Origin: Sphaerisporangium fuscum
GTDB lineage: Bacteria; Actinomycetota; Actinomycetes; Streptosporangiales; Streptosporangiaceae
Assembly (NCBI RefSeq): GCF_018531465.1
Contig: NZ_JAHDTF010000007.1
Coordinates: forward strand, 1 to 42,435
Length of the DNA: 42,435 nucleotides
Direction of reading: 5' to 3'
Program-made: the position numbers and the translations under genes
Notes under the pieces: generated by a model
What the model saw: the letters and a program-made list of their open reading frames with translations, nothing else
The model's database searches: none
What the model was told of the DNA's origin: nothing
Shown: piece by piece, positions 8,608-16,650 of the stretch
How the letters are laid out: each line of letters opens with the position of its first letter
Numbering within the stretch: position 1 is the stretch's first letter

Positions 8608-8961
8608 GTGAAGTACATGATGCTGATCTACAGCGGCCCGGCGACCGGGACGGCGGAGGAGGAGCCCGGCGGCTCCTTCCAGGACTGGGTGAACTACGAC
8701 AAGTCCGTCAAGGAGGCCGGCATCTGGGTCTCGGGGGAGTCGCTGGCGGACCTCACCACCGCCACCACCGTCCGCGTCGCGCCCTCCGGCGAGCGGACCG
8801 TCACCGACGGACCGTTCGCCGAGACGCGTGAGATCCTCGGTGGCTTCTACGTGATCGATGTGCCGGACCTCGACGTGGCACTCGACTGGGCCGCCCGATG
8901 CCCGGGCTCGCGCGGCGCCGGCGCCGTCGTGGTGCGGCCGGTGGCCGAGTTCGACATCTGA
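8608..8961 (+). CDS. DGPF/YCII-domain protein, partner of the ECF42 sigma factor
   Basis: 117 aa, GTG start with GGAG about 8 bases upstream. It has the ferredoxin-like YCII fold signature MKYMMLIYSG at the N-terminus and the name-giving motif in TVTDGPFAETREILGGFYVI (residues ~70-90), then VPDLDVALDWAARCPG. Proteins of this kind are regularly encoded next to group ECF42 sigma factors, and the next gene, 5 bases downstream, is one. The biochemical role is unproven. It is most likely a target or accessory of that sigma factor. Confidence 0.9.
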   Translation: MKYMMLIYSGPATGTAEEEPGGSFQDWVNYDKSVKEAGIWVSGESLADLTTATTVRVAPSGERTVTDGPFAETREILGGFYVIDVPDLDVALDWAARCPGSRGAGAVVVRPVAEFDI

Positions 8962-8966
8962 CGAGC

Positions 8967-10244
8967 ATGGACGAGCGAGCCACCCGTGCCGGGGCCTCCG
9001 TGGAGGCCGTGTTCCGCGAGGAGCACGGGAGGCTCCTCGCCGCCCTCGCCCGCCGCTTCGGCGACCTCGACCTTGCCGAGGAGGTCGCCTCCGAGGCGAT
9101 CGAGACGGCGCTGGCGCACTGGCCCGTCCACGGCGTCCCGCCCAACCCGGGGGCCTGGCTGATGACCACGGCGCGCCGCCGGGCCGTCGACCGCCTGCGG
9201 CGCGACCAGGCGTACGCCGCCCGGCTCGCCATGCTGCAGGTGGAGGCGGAGCGCGCCGCCCCCGCCCCGTCCGGCAGCGACGGAGGCCTGCCGGACGAGC
9301 GGCTGGAGCTCTTCTTCACCTGCGCCCACCCGGCCCTGCCCGCCGAGGACCGCGTGGCGCTGACCCTGCGGTGCCTCGCCGGGCTGACGACGGCCGAGGT
9401 CGCGCGGGCCTTTCTCGTCCCGCCCGCGACCATGGCCAAGCGGATCGTCCGGGCGAAGAAGAAGATCCGCCAGGCCCGCATCCCGTTCCGCGTGCCCGGA
9501 CCGGCCGAGTTGCCGCAGCGCCTGCCAGGGGTGCTGCAGGTGCTCTACTCGATCTTCACCGAGGGGTACGCGGCGAGCTCGGGCCCCGACCTGCAGCGTC
9601 TCGACCTCGCGGAGGAGGCCATCCGGCTGGCGCGGATACTGCGCCGGCTGCTGCCCGCGGAGCGGGAGGTCGCCGGCCTGCTCGCGCTGATGCTGCTGGT
9701 CCACGCCCGGCGTGAGGCACGCACCGGTCCCGGGGGCGAGCTGGTGCTGCTCGACGACCAGGACCGCGGCAGGTGGGACCGCGCGATGATCGAGGAGGGC
9801 CTCGGTCTCGTCGTCGTCGCGCTCACCGGTGGCCCTCCCGGCCTGTTCGGGGTCCAGGCCGCGATCGCCGCCCTCCACGACGAGGCCGCGGACGTCGCGA
9901 CCACCGACTGGCCGCAGGTCGTCGCGCTCTACGACGTGCTGCTCGCCCTCGCCCCGTCCCCGGTCGTGTCACTGAACCGGGCGGTGGCGGTGGCGATGCG
10001 CGACGGACCGGAGGCGGGCCTGGCGCTGCTCGACGCCCTGGCCGGCGAGCCCCTGCTGCGGGGGTACCACCCCTACCCGGCGGCGCGGGCGGACCTGCTG
10101 TACCGGCTCGGCCGGTTCCCCGAGGCCGCGGTGGCCTACCGCGAGGCACTGGACCTGGCCGGCACCGACCCCGAACGCGCCCACCTGCGCCGCCGGTTGA
10201 ACGCGACCGAGTCACCGGATGCGGAGGGCACGACCGGCGGATGA
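8967..10244 (+). CDS. ECF42-type RNA polymerase sigma factor with long C-terminal extension
   Basis: 425 aa from the ATG at 8967, 5 bases after the DGPF gene. Region 2 is at ~12-80 (VFREEHGRLLAALARRFGD, AEEVASEAIETAL, NPGAWLMTTARRRAVDRLRR) and region 4 at ~125-170 (LPAEDRVALTLRCLAGLTTA, VARAFLVPPATMAKRIVRAK). The remaining ~250 residues form the helical, TPR-like extension of this group (VLQVLYSIFTEGYAAS; LNRAVAVAMRDGPEAGLALLD). No anti-sigma gene is nearby, as is usual for ECF42, where the C-terminal extension is thought to control activity. The pair with the DGPF protein supports the assignment. Confidence 0.9.
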   Translation: MDERATRAGASVEAVFREEHGRLLAALARRFGDLDLAEEVASEAIETALAHWPVHGVPPNPGAWLMTTARRRAVDRLRRDQAYAARLAMLQVEAERAAPAPSGSDGGLPDERLELFFTCAHPALPAEDRVALTLRCLAGLTTAEVARAFLVPPATMAKRIVRAKKKIRQARIPFRVPGPAELPQRLPGVLQVLYSIFTEGYAASSGPDLQRLDLAEEAIRLARILRRLLPAEREVAGLLALMLLVHARREARTGPGGELVLLDDQDRGRWDRAMIEEGLGLVVVALTGGPPGLFGVQAAIAALHDEAADVATTDWPQVVALYDVLLALAPSPVVSLNRAVAVAMRDGPEAGLALLDALAGEPLLRGYHPYPAARADLLYRLGRFPEAAVAYREALDLAGTDPERAHLRRRLNATESPDAEGTTGG

Positions 10245-10272
10245 CACGGCCGGGATGCACCGCCGACGGGGA

Positions 10273-10346
10273 TACGGCCGGCGGCCGGGAGGGAGCGACG
10301 GTACGGCCGGCGGCCAGGAGAGATGGTGGACCGGCGGTACGGCCGG
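10273..10346. repeat. Short GC-rich direct repeats between convergent genes
   Basis: TACGGCCGGCGGCC occurs at 10273 and 10302, with a shorter TACGGCCGG copy at 10338. They fill the 122-bp gap between the sigma-factor gene and the convergent HD-hydrolase gene. No function is apparent. Confidence 0.6.
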
Positions 10347-10366
10347 ATACCGGGGCTTTCGCGCGG

Positions 10367-11641
10367 TTACTGTTCCGGTGGGCGGAGGCGGGCGCGGAGG
10401 GCCTCCACGCCGGCGCCGAGCACCGGCGGGACGGTGATCAGTATCGCCACCGCGTCGCCCCGGTTGCTCGCCGCCGCCTCGGCGGCCATCCACCCGACCA
10501 GCGGCGCGAGCAGCGCCCACACGCGGAGGTTGGAGGCGATCCACCAGCGCAGACCCCGGAGGAGGAGATCCGGCCGGAAGGCCCGTACGGGAAGATCGCG
10601 CCGCCGGCGGTCCGGTGGGGGGAGGGGAGCCCGGCGGAAGGACTGTACGGGGAGATCGCGCCGCCGGCGGGCGGACGAGGAGCGTGGTTTCAGGATCCCC
10701 GGTCGGCGGCGGGGCTCCGTGAGCGGCGACCGTCGGCGCAGGGTCGCCGCCATCGACGGCATGCCGAGGAGCAGCCGCGCGGCGAAGCGGGCGCGGGCGG
10801 GCCTGCCCGGCAGCGCGTGCAGCTCACCGAGCCACTCCTCCAGCCAGCGCGCCCTGGCCGCCGCCGGGAGGATGACGGCGCCGGCCGCGAGCACCCGGAA
10901 GAACACGGTCATGCCGTCGCCGTGCCCGTTCCCGACGGGCCGGAGGGGGACGGCGACGGGGACGGCCGCGGACAGGGTCGCCCTCGCGAGTTCCTCCAGC
11001 TCACGCCCGACCGCGTCCAGGCCCAGCCGCCGGGCCAGCGGGGCGTAGACCTCCAGGCTCTCCCGCGACTTCATCCGCCGCTTCTCCGGAGGCAGGAACT
11101 CCATCGTGCGCTGGTTGTGCAGGCGGTCGGCCAGTTTGAGCAGCAGTACCGCCTCGTCGGCCGACGCCTCCCACCCGGCCGGCCGGTCCACCGGGGCGTC
11201 CAGGTCGCGCAGCGCCCGGAGGATGCCGGTGATCCGCTCGCCGAACTCGTGGGCCAGCTCGGCCTCGGAGCAGCCGGTGTCCTCCAGCACGTCGTGCAGC
11301 AGCGCCGCGCACAGCGTCTCGTGGTCCGCCCCGAGCCGGGCGAGGATCACGGCGACGGCCACCGGGTGCGTGATGTACGGGTCGCCGCTGTACCGCCTCT
11401 GGTCACGATGCCAGTAGGCGGCCACCGTGTACGCCCGCTCGACCAGCCGCGACCCTCCTGCGTCGAACGTGTCCGGCAGCGCGTCCAGCAACGTCCCTAT
11501 GGCCGAATCCATCCGCCCGCCCCCGCCACCCGCCGGCCGTGAGGTTTCCTCCAGTGGGCGTGTGGTTCGCTCCGCCGCCCGCCCGGGTTCCTTCGGTTGC
11601 CGTGTGGTGCGCTCCGCCGGCCCTTCGCATCCCTCGCTCAT
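10367..11641 (-). CDS. RelA/SpoT-type HD-domain hydrolase (no synthetase domain) with C-terminal membrane segments
   Basis: 424 aa from the ATG at 11641, which overlaps the PadR stop (ATGA). The (p)ppGpp-hydrolase signature is intact: H92 in YITHPVAVAVIL, H116-D117 and E120-D121 in ALLHDVLEDTG, and LKLADRLHNQRTM (169-180). After ~190 no synthetase domain is seen. The protein continues with an Arg/Pro-rich linker and hydrophobic segments near the end (WALLAPLVGWMAAEAA, AVAILITVPPVLGAGVEAL). This is a small-alarmone-hydrolase-like layout with a membrane anchor, which is unusual; the substrate could be (p)ppGpp or another nucleotide. The first ~43 residues are low-complexity with a repeated ERTTR, so M44 (11512) is a possible alternative start. 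PadR coupling suggests stress- or ligand-dependent expression. Confidence 0.75.
   Translation of the reverse strand: MSEGCEGPAERTTRQPKEPGRAAERTTRPLEETSRPAGGGGGRMDSAIGTLLDALPDTFDAGGSRLVERAYTVAAYWHRDQRRYSGDPYITHPVAVAVILARLGADHETLCAALLHDVLEDTGCSEAELAHEFGERITGILRALRDLDAPVDRPAGWEASADEAVLLLKLADRLHNQRTMEFLPPEKRRMKSRESLEVYAPLARRLGLDAVGRELEELARATLSAAVPVAVPLRPVGNGHGDGMTVFFRVLAAGAVILPAAARARWLEEWLGELHALPGRPARARFAARLLLGMPSMAATLRRRSPLTEPRRRPGILKPRSSSARRRRDLPVQSFRRAPLPPPDRRRRDLPVRAFRPDLLLRGLRWWIASNLRVWALLAPLVGWMAAEAAASNRGDAVAILITVPPVLGAGVEALRARLRPPEQ
10574..10670. repeat. Imperfect tandem repeat, 60-bp period, inside the HD-hydrolase gene
   Basis: A 37-bp segment at 10574-10610 recurs at 10634-10670 with few changes; the shared core is GATCGCGCCGCCGGCGG. 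The period is 60 bp (20 codons), so the frame is kept and the linker carries two RRRRDLPV-type copies. It points to a local duplication in a flexible linker. Confidence 0.7.
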
Positions 11642-11985
11642 GACGTGCCTCCGGCGGTGCCGGGGCGGGGGAGCCAGGCGGGGAGGGGCTGCCTGCGTGA
11701 ACGGTACGCCTTGGCGACGGCCTCGCGGCCCAGCTCGGCGCCGTCGGTGGTCATGCGGTAGTAGCGGCGCCGGGGACGGCCCTCGCTCACGTGCGCGTCC
11801 GGATCCTCCCACCGGCTCTCCACCCAGCCGATCTGCTCCAGCCGCGCCAGGATCGGGTAGACCGTGCCGCTCGGCAGCCCCGTCTCCTCGCACAACTCGA
11901 GCCCGTACCGCTCCCGCCCGGGCTCCCCGAGCAGCGCGCGCAGGACCGCCTGAATCTGCAACGTCATCCGGGGGCTATTCGACAT
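11638..11985 (-). CDS. PadR family transcriptional regulator
   Basis: 115 aa, short PadR type. The winged helix is clear: TLQIQAVLRALLGEP, YGLELCEETGLPSGTVYPIL, RLEQIGWVESRWE, and the wing RPRRRYYRMTTDGAE (residues ~7-82). The C-terminal dimer helix is short. PadR proteins usually repress a neighbouring gene until a ligand or stress relieves them. The stop codon overlaps the start of the HD-hydrolase gene, so the two are one operon and the hydrolase is the probable target. A dyad lies just upstream of the start. No ribosome site is obvious, so the message may be leaderless. Confidence 0.9.
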   Translation of the reverse strand: MSNSPRMTLQIQAVLRALLGEPGRERYGLELCEETGLPSGTVYPILARLEQIGWVESRWEDPDAHVSEGRPRRRYYRMTTDGAELGREAVAKAYRSRRQPLPAWLPRPGTAGGTS

Positions 11986-12306
11986 ATTCCGAACTCTACA
12001 TAGCTAGAGAAAGGCGGACAGGTGTCCCTTCCGCGACAGTCCCATCACCGTTTCCTCCGCTCACCCGCTGGCTGTTATGGCTGGGCGGGGTTTGAGGTCT
12101 TGATGGGTATTAGTCGTGTTTGTGGTGTGCTGTCCGATGGTCGGCCTGCTGCTCTTGGGGGGGCGTGTGAGCGCGTGAGTGTGGCCGGCGGGCTTCTTCT
12201 TGTCGTGTGCCTTCTTCGGCGGGAAGGCCGTCGGGGAGGAATGAAGGTCGGTAGCGTGGCGTAGTTGGGCTGTGAAGGTTATCGGTGACGCTTCCCGAGG
12301 TGGAAT
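11986..12306. other. Intergenic stretch, 321 bp, less GC-rich
   Basis: This divergent region between the PadR operon and the carboxylate-amine ligase has lower GC and many T/G runs, as expected for a promoter region. Reading frames on both strands lack ribosome sites and protein features. I see no clear RNA gene or riboswitch fold. Confidence 0.5.
11994..12009. promoter_or_regulatory. Dyad upstream of padR, candidate autoregulatory site
   Basis: CTCTA-6-TAGAG (CTCTACATAGCTAGAG) lies 9 to 24 bases before the PadR start codon, where a repressor would block transcription. The arms are short, so this is tentative. Confidence 0.4.
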
Positions 12307-13455
12307 ATGACGGCGACGGTGGATTCACCACATTCGGCGCCTTTTGATGCGCTCTGCCCGCTTATTGGGGTGGAGGAGGAATATCTGGTCGTCGATCCCG
12401 TGACGCGCGAGGTGGCGCCGGAGGCGGCCGCGGTGGTCGAGGCCGCCTCCGGGGAGCTCGGTGCGCGGGTGTGCACCGAGATCACCCGCTTCCAGGTGGA
12501 GGCCAAGACGGATCCCTGCGCCGGCATCGGCGATCTGGAGGCGCAGCTGCGGGCGATGCGCGCGGTGGTCGCCGAGGCGGCCCGGCGGCAGGGGCTCGCC
12601 GTCGTCGCGTCCGGCACGCCCGTGCTCGGGGACGCCGTCCCGCCGCCCATCACCGACCACCCCCGGTACGGCGTCGGCATCGCCAACTACCGCTCCCTGC
12701 ACGACGAGCAGAGCATCTGCGCCGGGCACGTCCACGTGCACCTCCCCGACCGGGAGCGGGCGGTGCTGGTGAGCAACCACCTGCGGCCGTGGCTGCCGGT
12801 GCTGATCGCGCTCATGGCCAACTCGCCGTTCTGGACCGGCCGCGACACGGGGTACGCCGGCTGGCGCACGCTCACCTGGGGCAAGTGGCCGGTGGCCGGC
12901 CCACCGCCGTACTTCGCGTCCCTCGCCGAGTACGACGAGCTGATCGCCGCGCTCACCGAGTCGGGCGCCCTCGTGGACCCCGGCACGATCTTCTGGGACG
13001 TCCGGCCCTCGGCGCACCTGCCCACCCTGGAGGTGCGGGTGACGGACGTCCCCGCCACGGCGGGGGAGTCCGCGCTGCTCGCGGCCGTGATCCGCGCCCT
13101 GGTCGTCGAGTCGCTGGAGCGCGTCGAGCGCGGCGACCCCGGCCCCGAGCTGTCGGCCGAGCGCCTTCGCGTGGCGTACTGGCGGGCGGCCCGCGACGGG
13201 CTGGACGGTCACGGCGTCGACCCGCTGACCGGCCGCCTGCTTCCCGCCGACGATCTCCTCGCCACGCTGCTCGGGCACATCGGCCCGGCCCTGGAGGAGA
13301 CCGGCGACCTCGACCTGGTGACCCGGCGGCTCGCGCGGCTGCGCGCCGGCGGCACCGGGGCGGCGCGCCAGAGGGCGGCCTACGAGCGGCGCGGGCGTCC
13401 CGAGGACGTGGTCGACCACCTCGTCGAGCACCTGCTGGACGAGGCCGACGAGTGA
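12307..13455 (+). CDS. YbdK-type carboxylate-amine ligase (GCS2 family)
   Basis: 382 aa. It shows the family start LIGVEEEYLVVDPVTREV (residues ~19-36), the ATP/substrate region ITRFQVEAKTDPC, GHVHVHLPDRERAV, SPFWTGRDTGYAGWR and DVRPSAHLPTLEVRVTD. These enzymes form a gamma-glutamyl-cysteine-like amide using ATP; E. coli YbdK has weak gamma-glutamylcysteine ligase activity. In mycothiol-making actinomycetes several paralogues exist and their substrates are mostly unknown. A GAGGTGGA ribosome site precedes the ATG. The gene stands alone and ends at two hairpins facing a convergent operon, which probably marks a boundary of the secondary-metabolism region. Confidence 0.88.
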   Translation: MTATVDSPHSAPFDALCPLIGVEEEYLVVDPVTREVAPEAAAVVEAASGELGARVCTEITRFQVEAKTDPCAGIGDLEAQLRAMRAVVAEAARRQGLAVVASGTPVLGDAVPPPITDHPRYGVGIANYRSLHDEQSICAGHVHVHLPDRERAVLVSNHLRPWLPVLIALMANSPFWTGRDTGYAGWRTLTWGKWPVAGPPPYFASLAEYDELIAALTESGALVDPGTIFWDVRPSAHLPTLEVRVTDVPATAGESALLAAVIRALVVESLERVERGDPGPELSAERLRVAYWRAARDGLDGHGVDPLTGRLLPADDLLATLLGHIGPALEETGDLDLVTRRLARLRAGGTGAARQRAAYERRGRPEDVVDHLVEHLLDEADE

Positions 13456-13460
13456 GAAGG

Positions 13461-13480
13461 GACGCCCGGCCGCGGGCGTC
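13461..13480. terminator. First of two tandem hairpins between convergent genes
   Basis: Perfect 8-bp arms GACGCCCG / CGGGCGTC with a 4-base loop, 5 bases after the ligase stop. No T-tract. Confidence 0.6.
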
Positions 13481-13487
13481 CGGCGGC

Positions 13488-13523
13488 TGAAGGCCCGGCG
13501 GCCTCACGGTCGCCGGGCCTTCA
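13488..13523. terminator. Second tandem hairpin, 13-bp perfect stem
   Basis: TGAAGGCCCGGCG at 13488-13500 pairs perfectly with 13511-13523 across a 10-base loop. It sits between the stops at 13455 (+) and 13540 (-), so it can end transcription from both sides. Confidence 0.75.
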
Positions 13524-13539
13524 GCCTGTCCGAAAGCGG

Positions 13540-15108
13540 TCAGCGCCCTCCCACCGGTTCGGGGATCTCGGCGAGGCGGGCGGCCAGGAACTCACGCAGG
13601 GGTTCGACGTGCCGTACCCGGTCGCGCCACTGGGCGAGGAGGTCTTCGAGCAGGTGGCGCTCGCCCACCTGCTCGCCGTGCCGCCACGCCTTGACGACCG
13701 GGTGGAGGAACGCGCTCTCCTCCGCCCGGTCGGGCACCGGGTGCCGCTTGATCGCGAACACGTCGCCGTAGTCGGCCCGCCCCCACCGCAGGGTGACGGT
13801 GAAGCAGAGGGGGCTGCCGGCGAAGCGCTCGACGGCATAGTCCTCGGGCAGGTCGGCGTAGTGACGGATCTCCCCGCCCGGCTCGCCGGCCACGTAGACG
13901 TCGCAGAGGTACTCGAACTGCGTCCACAGCGCGGAGCTGTAGTTGACCCGGTCGAGGATGGTCGTGGTCAGCGCGTCCGGGTCGGCGGGCAGCACGTTCA
14001 CCTCGAGCGGGACGTCCTCGTACCGCTCGGCGAGGAGGGCCGCCAGGGTGCGCAGGTTGTAGCGGAACCCGTCGATGAACGCCGAGGAGGCGCGCTTGAA
14101 GTCGCGGGCCTGCATGAGCGTTCCGGCGAAGTACAGGCCGTCGACGTTGGCGGACTGGAAGTCGGGGCGGATGGCCGGCATCCGCCCGTTCGGGGCGAGC
14201 TCGGGGCGGCAGGAGGCGTCGAAGACGCCGGTGTCCATCCGGAAGCCGGTGCAGCGCAGCACCGTGTCGTACTCCAGCAGCGCCTTCTCGCCCTCGGCGA
14301 GGGTGTAGGTGATCTCCGCCTTGAACACCTCGCCCTCGCGCCAGATCCGGTCGACCTCGCATTCGAGCACGCCGTGCAGGGTCTTGAACCAGTAGCTGTC
14401 GAGGAACGCGCCGTACTGGCCGCGCACGTGGCCGGGGTGCTTGGTCGTCCAGGCCAGCCGGACGGGGCTCGGGCTCGCCAGGTGGATCACCGAGGCGTGC
14501 GGCAGCATGGCCTGCGCCGTCTCGAAGGCGGCGTTGCCCTTCCCGATGACCAGGACCCGCTTGCCGGTGTAGTCCTCGCCGTTCGTCGACAGCTCCTCGT
14601 ACCCGGTCGCCAGTTCGATGCCGGGGATGTCCGGGATGTGCGGCCCGCCCCAGCCGGTCGCCATGATGAGGCATTCGGCGTGGAACACCTCGTCCCCGGC
14701 GTGCACCACGAAACGGCCGTCGACCTTCTCGACCAGGTCCACCGAGGTGCCGTACCGCACGTTGAGGTCGTGCTCGCGCTGGAAGTCGGCCAGGTAGCGC
14801 ACGAGGTCCTCGGCGCAGGGGAAGTACTCGGTGGAGTACTTGGGGAACAGCAGGTCGGGGGAGTCGTTGAGCAGGGAGTTCCAGTCCCACCGCAGGGCGA
14901 TCTCCGGGTCGTCGTCCGGGATGTTCACCTTGTTGAGCGAGATGAGCCTGCGGTGCCGGGGGTAGTGGCGGAAGAAGGAGCCCGGGACCTCCGCGCGTTC
15001 CAGCGTGAGGTAGTCGGCCCCCGCGCGTTGCAGGAAGTAGCTCAGCTGTACTCCCGCCGGCCCGGCGCCGACGATCAGGTACCGGTGGACGTGGTCGCCG
15101 GTTTCCAT
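13540..15108 (-). CDS. FAD/NAD(P)-dependent oxidoreductase (flavin-containing monooxygenase / FOXRED2-like)
   Basis: 522 aa. An FAD-binding Rossmann motif GAGPAG is at residues 14-19, a MATG motif at 149-152, and a second nucleotide-binding motif VLVIGKGNAAFE at ~185-196. C-terminal FAD contacts appear in VDGLYFAGTLMQARDFKR. The Baeyer-Villiger fingerprint FxGxxxHxxxW is not seen; overall wording resembles FOXRED2-like flavoproteins. The reaction is probably NAD(P)H-driven oxygenation or reduction of a small molecule. It is the last gene of a minus-strand set with a membrane protein and an AhpD-like protein (gaps 82 and 62 bases) next to the enediyne operon, so it could tailor that product or handle redox stress; this link is inference. 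Confidence 0.8.
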   Translation of the reverse strand: METGDHVHRYLIVGAGPAGVQLSYFLQRAGADYLTLERAEVPGSFFRHYPRHRRLISLNKVNIPDDDPEIALRWDWNSLLNDSPDLLFPKYSTEYFPCAEDLVRYLADFQREHDLNVRYGTSVDLVEKVDGRFVVHAGDEVFHAECLIMATGWGGPHIPDIPGIELATGYEELSTNGEDYTGKRVLVIGKGNAAFETAQAMLPHASVIHLASPSPVRLAWTTKHPGHVRGQYGAFLDSYWFKTLHGVLECEVDRIWREGEVFKAEITYTLAEGEKALLEYDTVLRCTGFRMDTGVFDASCRPELAPNGRMPAIRPDFQSANVDGLYFAGTLMQARDFKRASSAFIDGFRYNLRTLAALLAERYEDVPLEVNVLPADPDALTTTILDRVNYSSALWTQFEYLCDVYVAGEPGGEIRHYADLPEDYAVERFAGSPLCFTVTLRWGRADYGDVFAIKRHPVPDRAEESAFLHPVVKAWRHGEQVGERHLLEDLLAQWRDRVRHVEPLREFLAARLAEIPEPVGGR

Positions 15109-15190
15109 CTTGGTCCTCCCCCATCCGTTCGGATGCGTACTTCACGGGCGGAGCGGCGCGGCGCCCTCCGCTGCGGTGTGCCTTCGGAGA

Positions 15191-15754
15191 TCAGGCGACG
15201 ATGACGGCGCAGCGGCAGGCCATCGCCGCCCGCTCGGTGGCGTTCGGCCTGCGGTGCAGCCACATGGCGACGACCATGGGCGCGAACACGATCGCGTTGT
15301 AGAACAGGTGCAGCTCGACGCGGGGCACCAGCAGCTGGATGATGCTGGTCGGCACCGGCCGGCCCAGCAGGTGGTAGCCGGTCATGGCCTGCAGGAGCAG
15401 CAGCAGGTGCTCGAAGTGGTGCCAGACCTGGATGCCCAGCGAGATGTTCCACCAGGTGCGCGCCCGCCCGGTGAAGCCCCGCCGCAACAGGATCAGCCCG
15501 ACCAGCATGACCAGCGCGTAGCCGTAGTGCATCCACTCGGAGGTGACCAGCCAGGGGAACGGCAGCCCGAGCACCCCGCGCGCCTCGGGCACCGGCCAGC
15601 CGAGGACGTAGATCTGGATGGCCTGCACGACGTGCTCGGCCCAGTGCGCCAGCACGACGAGCATGAAGAGGTTCAGGCCGAGGCGGTGGCGGTCGGTGTT
15701 CAGCGAGCTCAGGAACCCCGCGCTGGGCGGTAACGCGCTCGAGTGGCTGGCCAT
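15191..15754 (-). CDS. His-rich polytopic membrane protein of unknown function
   Basis: 187 aa from the ATG at 15754, which has a perfect GGAGG 6 bases upstream. I do not recognise a family. Four to five hydrophobic segments are visible, and His/Glu residues cluster inside or at their ends: VVLAHWAEHVVQAIQIYVLG, SEWMHYGYALVMLVG, VWHHFEHLLLLLQAMTGYHL and ELHLFYNAIVFAPMVVAMW. Repeated HxxxH/HxxH spacing in membranes recalls metal- or haem-binding membrane proteins, but no known motif is complete. It lies between an AhpD-like gene and a flavoprotein gene in one transcription unit, so a redox role is possible. Function remains unassigned. Confidence 0.8.
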   Translation of the reverse strand: MASHSSALPPSAGFLSSLNTDRHRLGLNLFMLVVLAHWAEHVVQAIQIYVLGWPVPEARGVLGLPFPWLVTSEWMHYGYALVMLVGLILLRRGFTGRARTWWNISLGIQVWHHFEHLLLLLQAMTGYHLLGRPVPTSIIQLLVPRVELHLFYNAIVFAPMVVAMWLHRRPNATERAAMACRCAVIVA

Positions 15755-15816
15755 GGATCCTCCACGGTCGGTGGTCTTCTGCGGGGGGTGGGATCGCCCG
15801 GTGACGGGCCGGGATG

Positions 15817-16377
15817 TCAGGACCGGTGCCCGGTCTCGGCCAGCAGCGCCAGGTAGCCGTCCGCGACGATGCGCTTGGCCCGCGCGGCGTAGAAGCCGGG
15901 GTCCTCGGGGAGCGCGGTGGCCAGGCCGTCGACGTAGCGGTTGAACATGCAGAACGCCGCGGCGATCAGGACGGTGTCGTGGATCTCCCGGTCGGTCGCC
16001 CCCGCCTCGCGGGCGGCGGCCACGAGCTCGGGGGTGACGTTCCGCCCGCTCCGCTGGACCGCGCCCGCGACCTCGAGCAGGGCCTTCATCTTGTCCGGCA
16101 GCGGCGCCGCCGAAAGGTCGGCCCGGACCTGCTCCACCAGTTCCATGCCCTGCGGCAGCTGCGCGGCGGCGTACGCGGCGTGTGCGGAGAAGCAGTAGGT
16201 GCATTCGTTCAGTGCCGAGACGTACGCCGCGATCAGCTCGCGCTCACCGCGGCTCAGCGTGTCGTCCTCCCGCAGCAGCACCTCCACCAGTTCGTTGAGC
16301 GGGCGTGCGGTCTCCGGGCGGAACCGGAACAGGCCGCGAATCCCAGGCTCGTCGGAGTTGAGGGTGATGTGGGGCAT
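15817..16377 (-). CDS. AhpD-like / carboxymuconolactone decarboxylase family protein (copy 1)
   Basis: 186 aa from the ATG at 16377 (AAGGAAG ribosome site). The active-site motif is C59-T-Y-C62-xxx-H66 in NECTYCFSAH, as in peroxidase-related AhpD-like proteins, with GERELIAAYVSALN before it and IHDTVLIAAAFCMFNRYVDG near the end. Such proteins use the Cys pair for peroxide or thiol redox chemistry, or act on ring lactones. It is the first gene of a set with a membrane protein and an FAD oxidoreductase. It shares long identical blocks with the protein at 17581-18273 and is divergent from the SnoaL-like gene. The substrate is unknown. Confidence 0.88.
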   Translation of the reverse strand: MPHITLNSDEPGIRGLFRFRPETARPLNELVEVLLREDDTLSRGERELIAAYVSALNECTYCFSAHAAYAAAQLPQGMELVEQVRADLSAAPLPDKMKALLEVAGAVQRSGRNVTPELVAAAREAGATDREIHDTVLIAAAFCMFNRYVDGLATALPEDPGFYAARAKRIVADGYLALLAETGHRS

Positions 16378-16534
16378 TGGCGCTTCCTTACCGGCGAGCT
16401 CGTACTGGGGGAATTCACATCCGTCCGACAAGCGTTCATGGTCGCCACATCACCGTATGGCTGTCAATGTCATCGATTAGTGTCCGTCCGATTTAGGGGT
16501 TAGGGCGTAGGGGTTTCTGTGGTCGGCGCCTCCG

Positions 16535-16555
16535 TTATCGCTACGTGACCGATAA
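16535..16555. promoter_or_regulatory. Dyad between divergent AhpD-like and SnoaL-like genes
   Basis: TTATCG-9-CGATAA is a perfect 6-bp-arm dyad about 20 bases upstream of a candidate -35 box for the SnoaL-like gene. It is placed to control one or both divergent genes. Inference only. Confidence 0.4.
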
Positions 16556-16575
16556 GTAAGTCTCTTCTCACTCCC

Positions 16576-16604
16576 TTGTTTACTGATCTCGTCCGGCGTA
16601 GCGT
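16576..16604 (+). promoter_or_regulatory. Candidate promoter of the SnoaL-like gene
   Basis: TTGTTT at 16576-16581 and TAGCGT at 16599-16604 are 17 bases apart, a reasonable housekeeping-type promoter about 45 bases before the start codon. Confidence 0.4.
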
Positions 16605-16650
16605 CACCGTCGCCCCCCCAAAAGATCCGCACCATCATGAGGAGGCTTTG

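Noticed and set aside
12022..12331. Small genes on either strand in the padR/ligase gap
   Set aside because: No ribosome sites, no protein features, and lower GC with skewed composition.
13540..15108. Baeyer-Villiger monooxygenase
   Set aside because: The FxGxxxHxxxW fingerprint between the two Rossmann motifs is absent.
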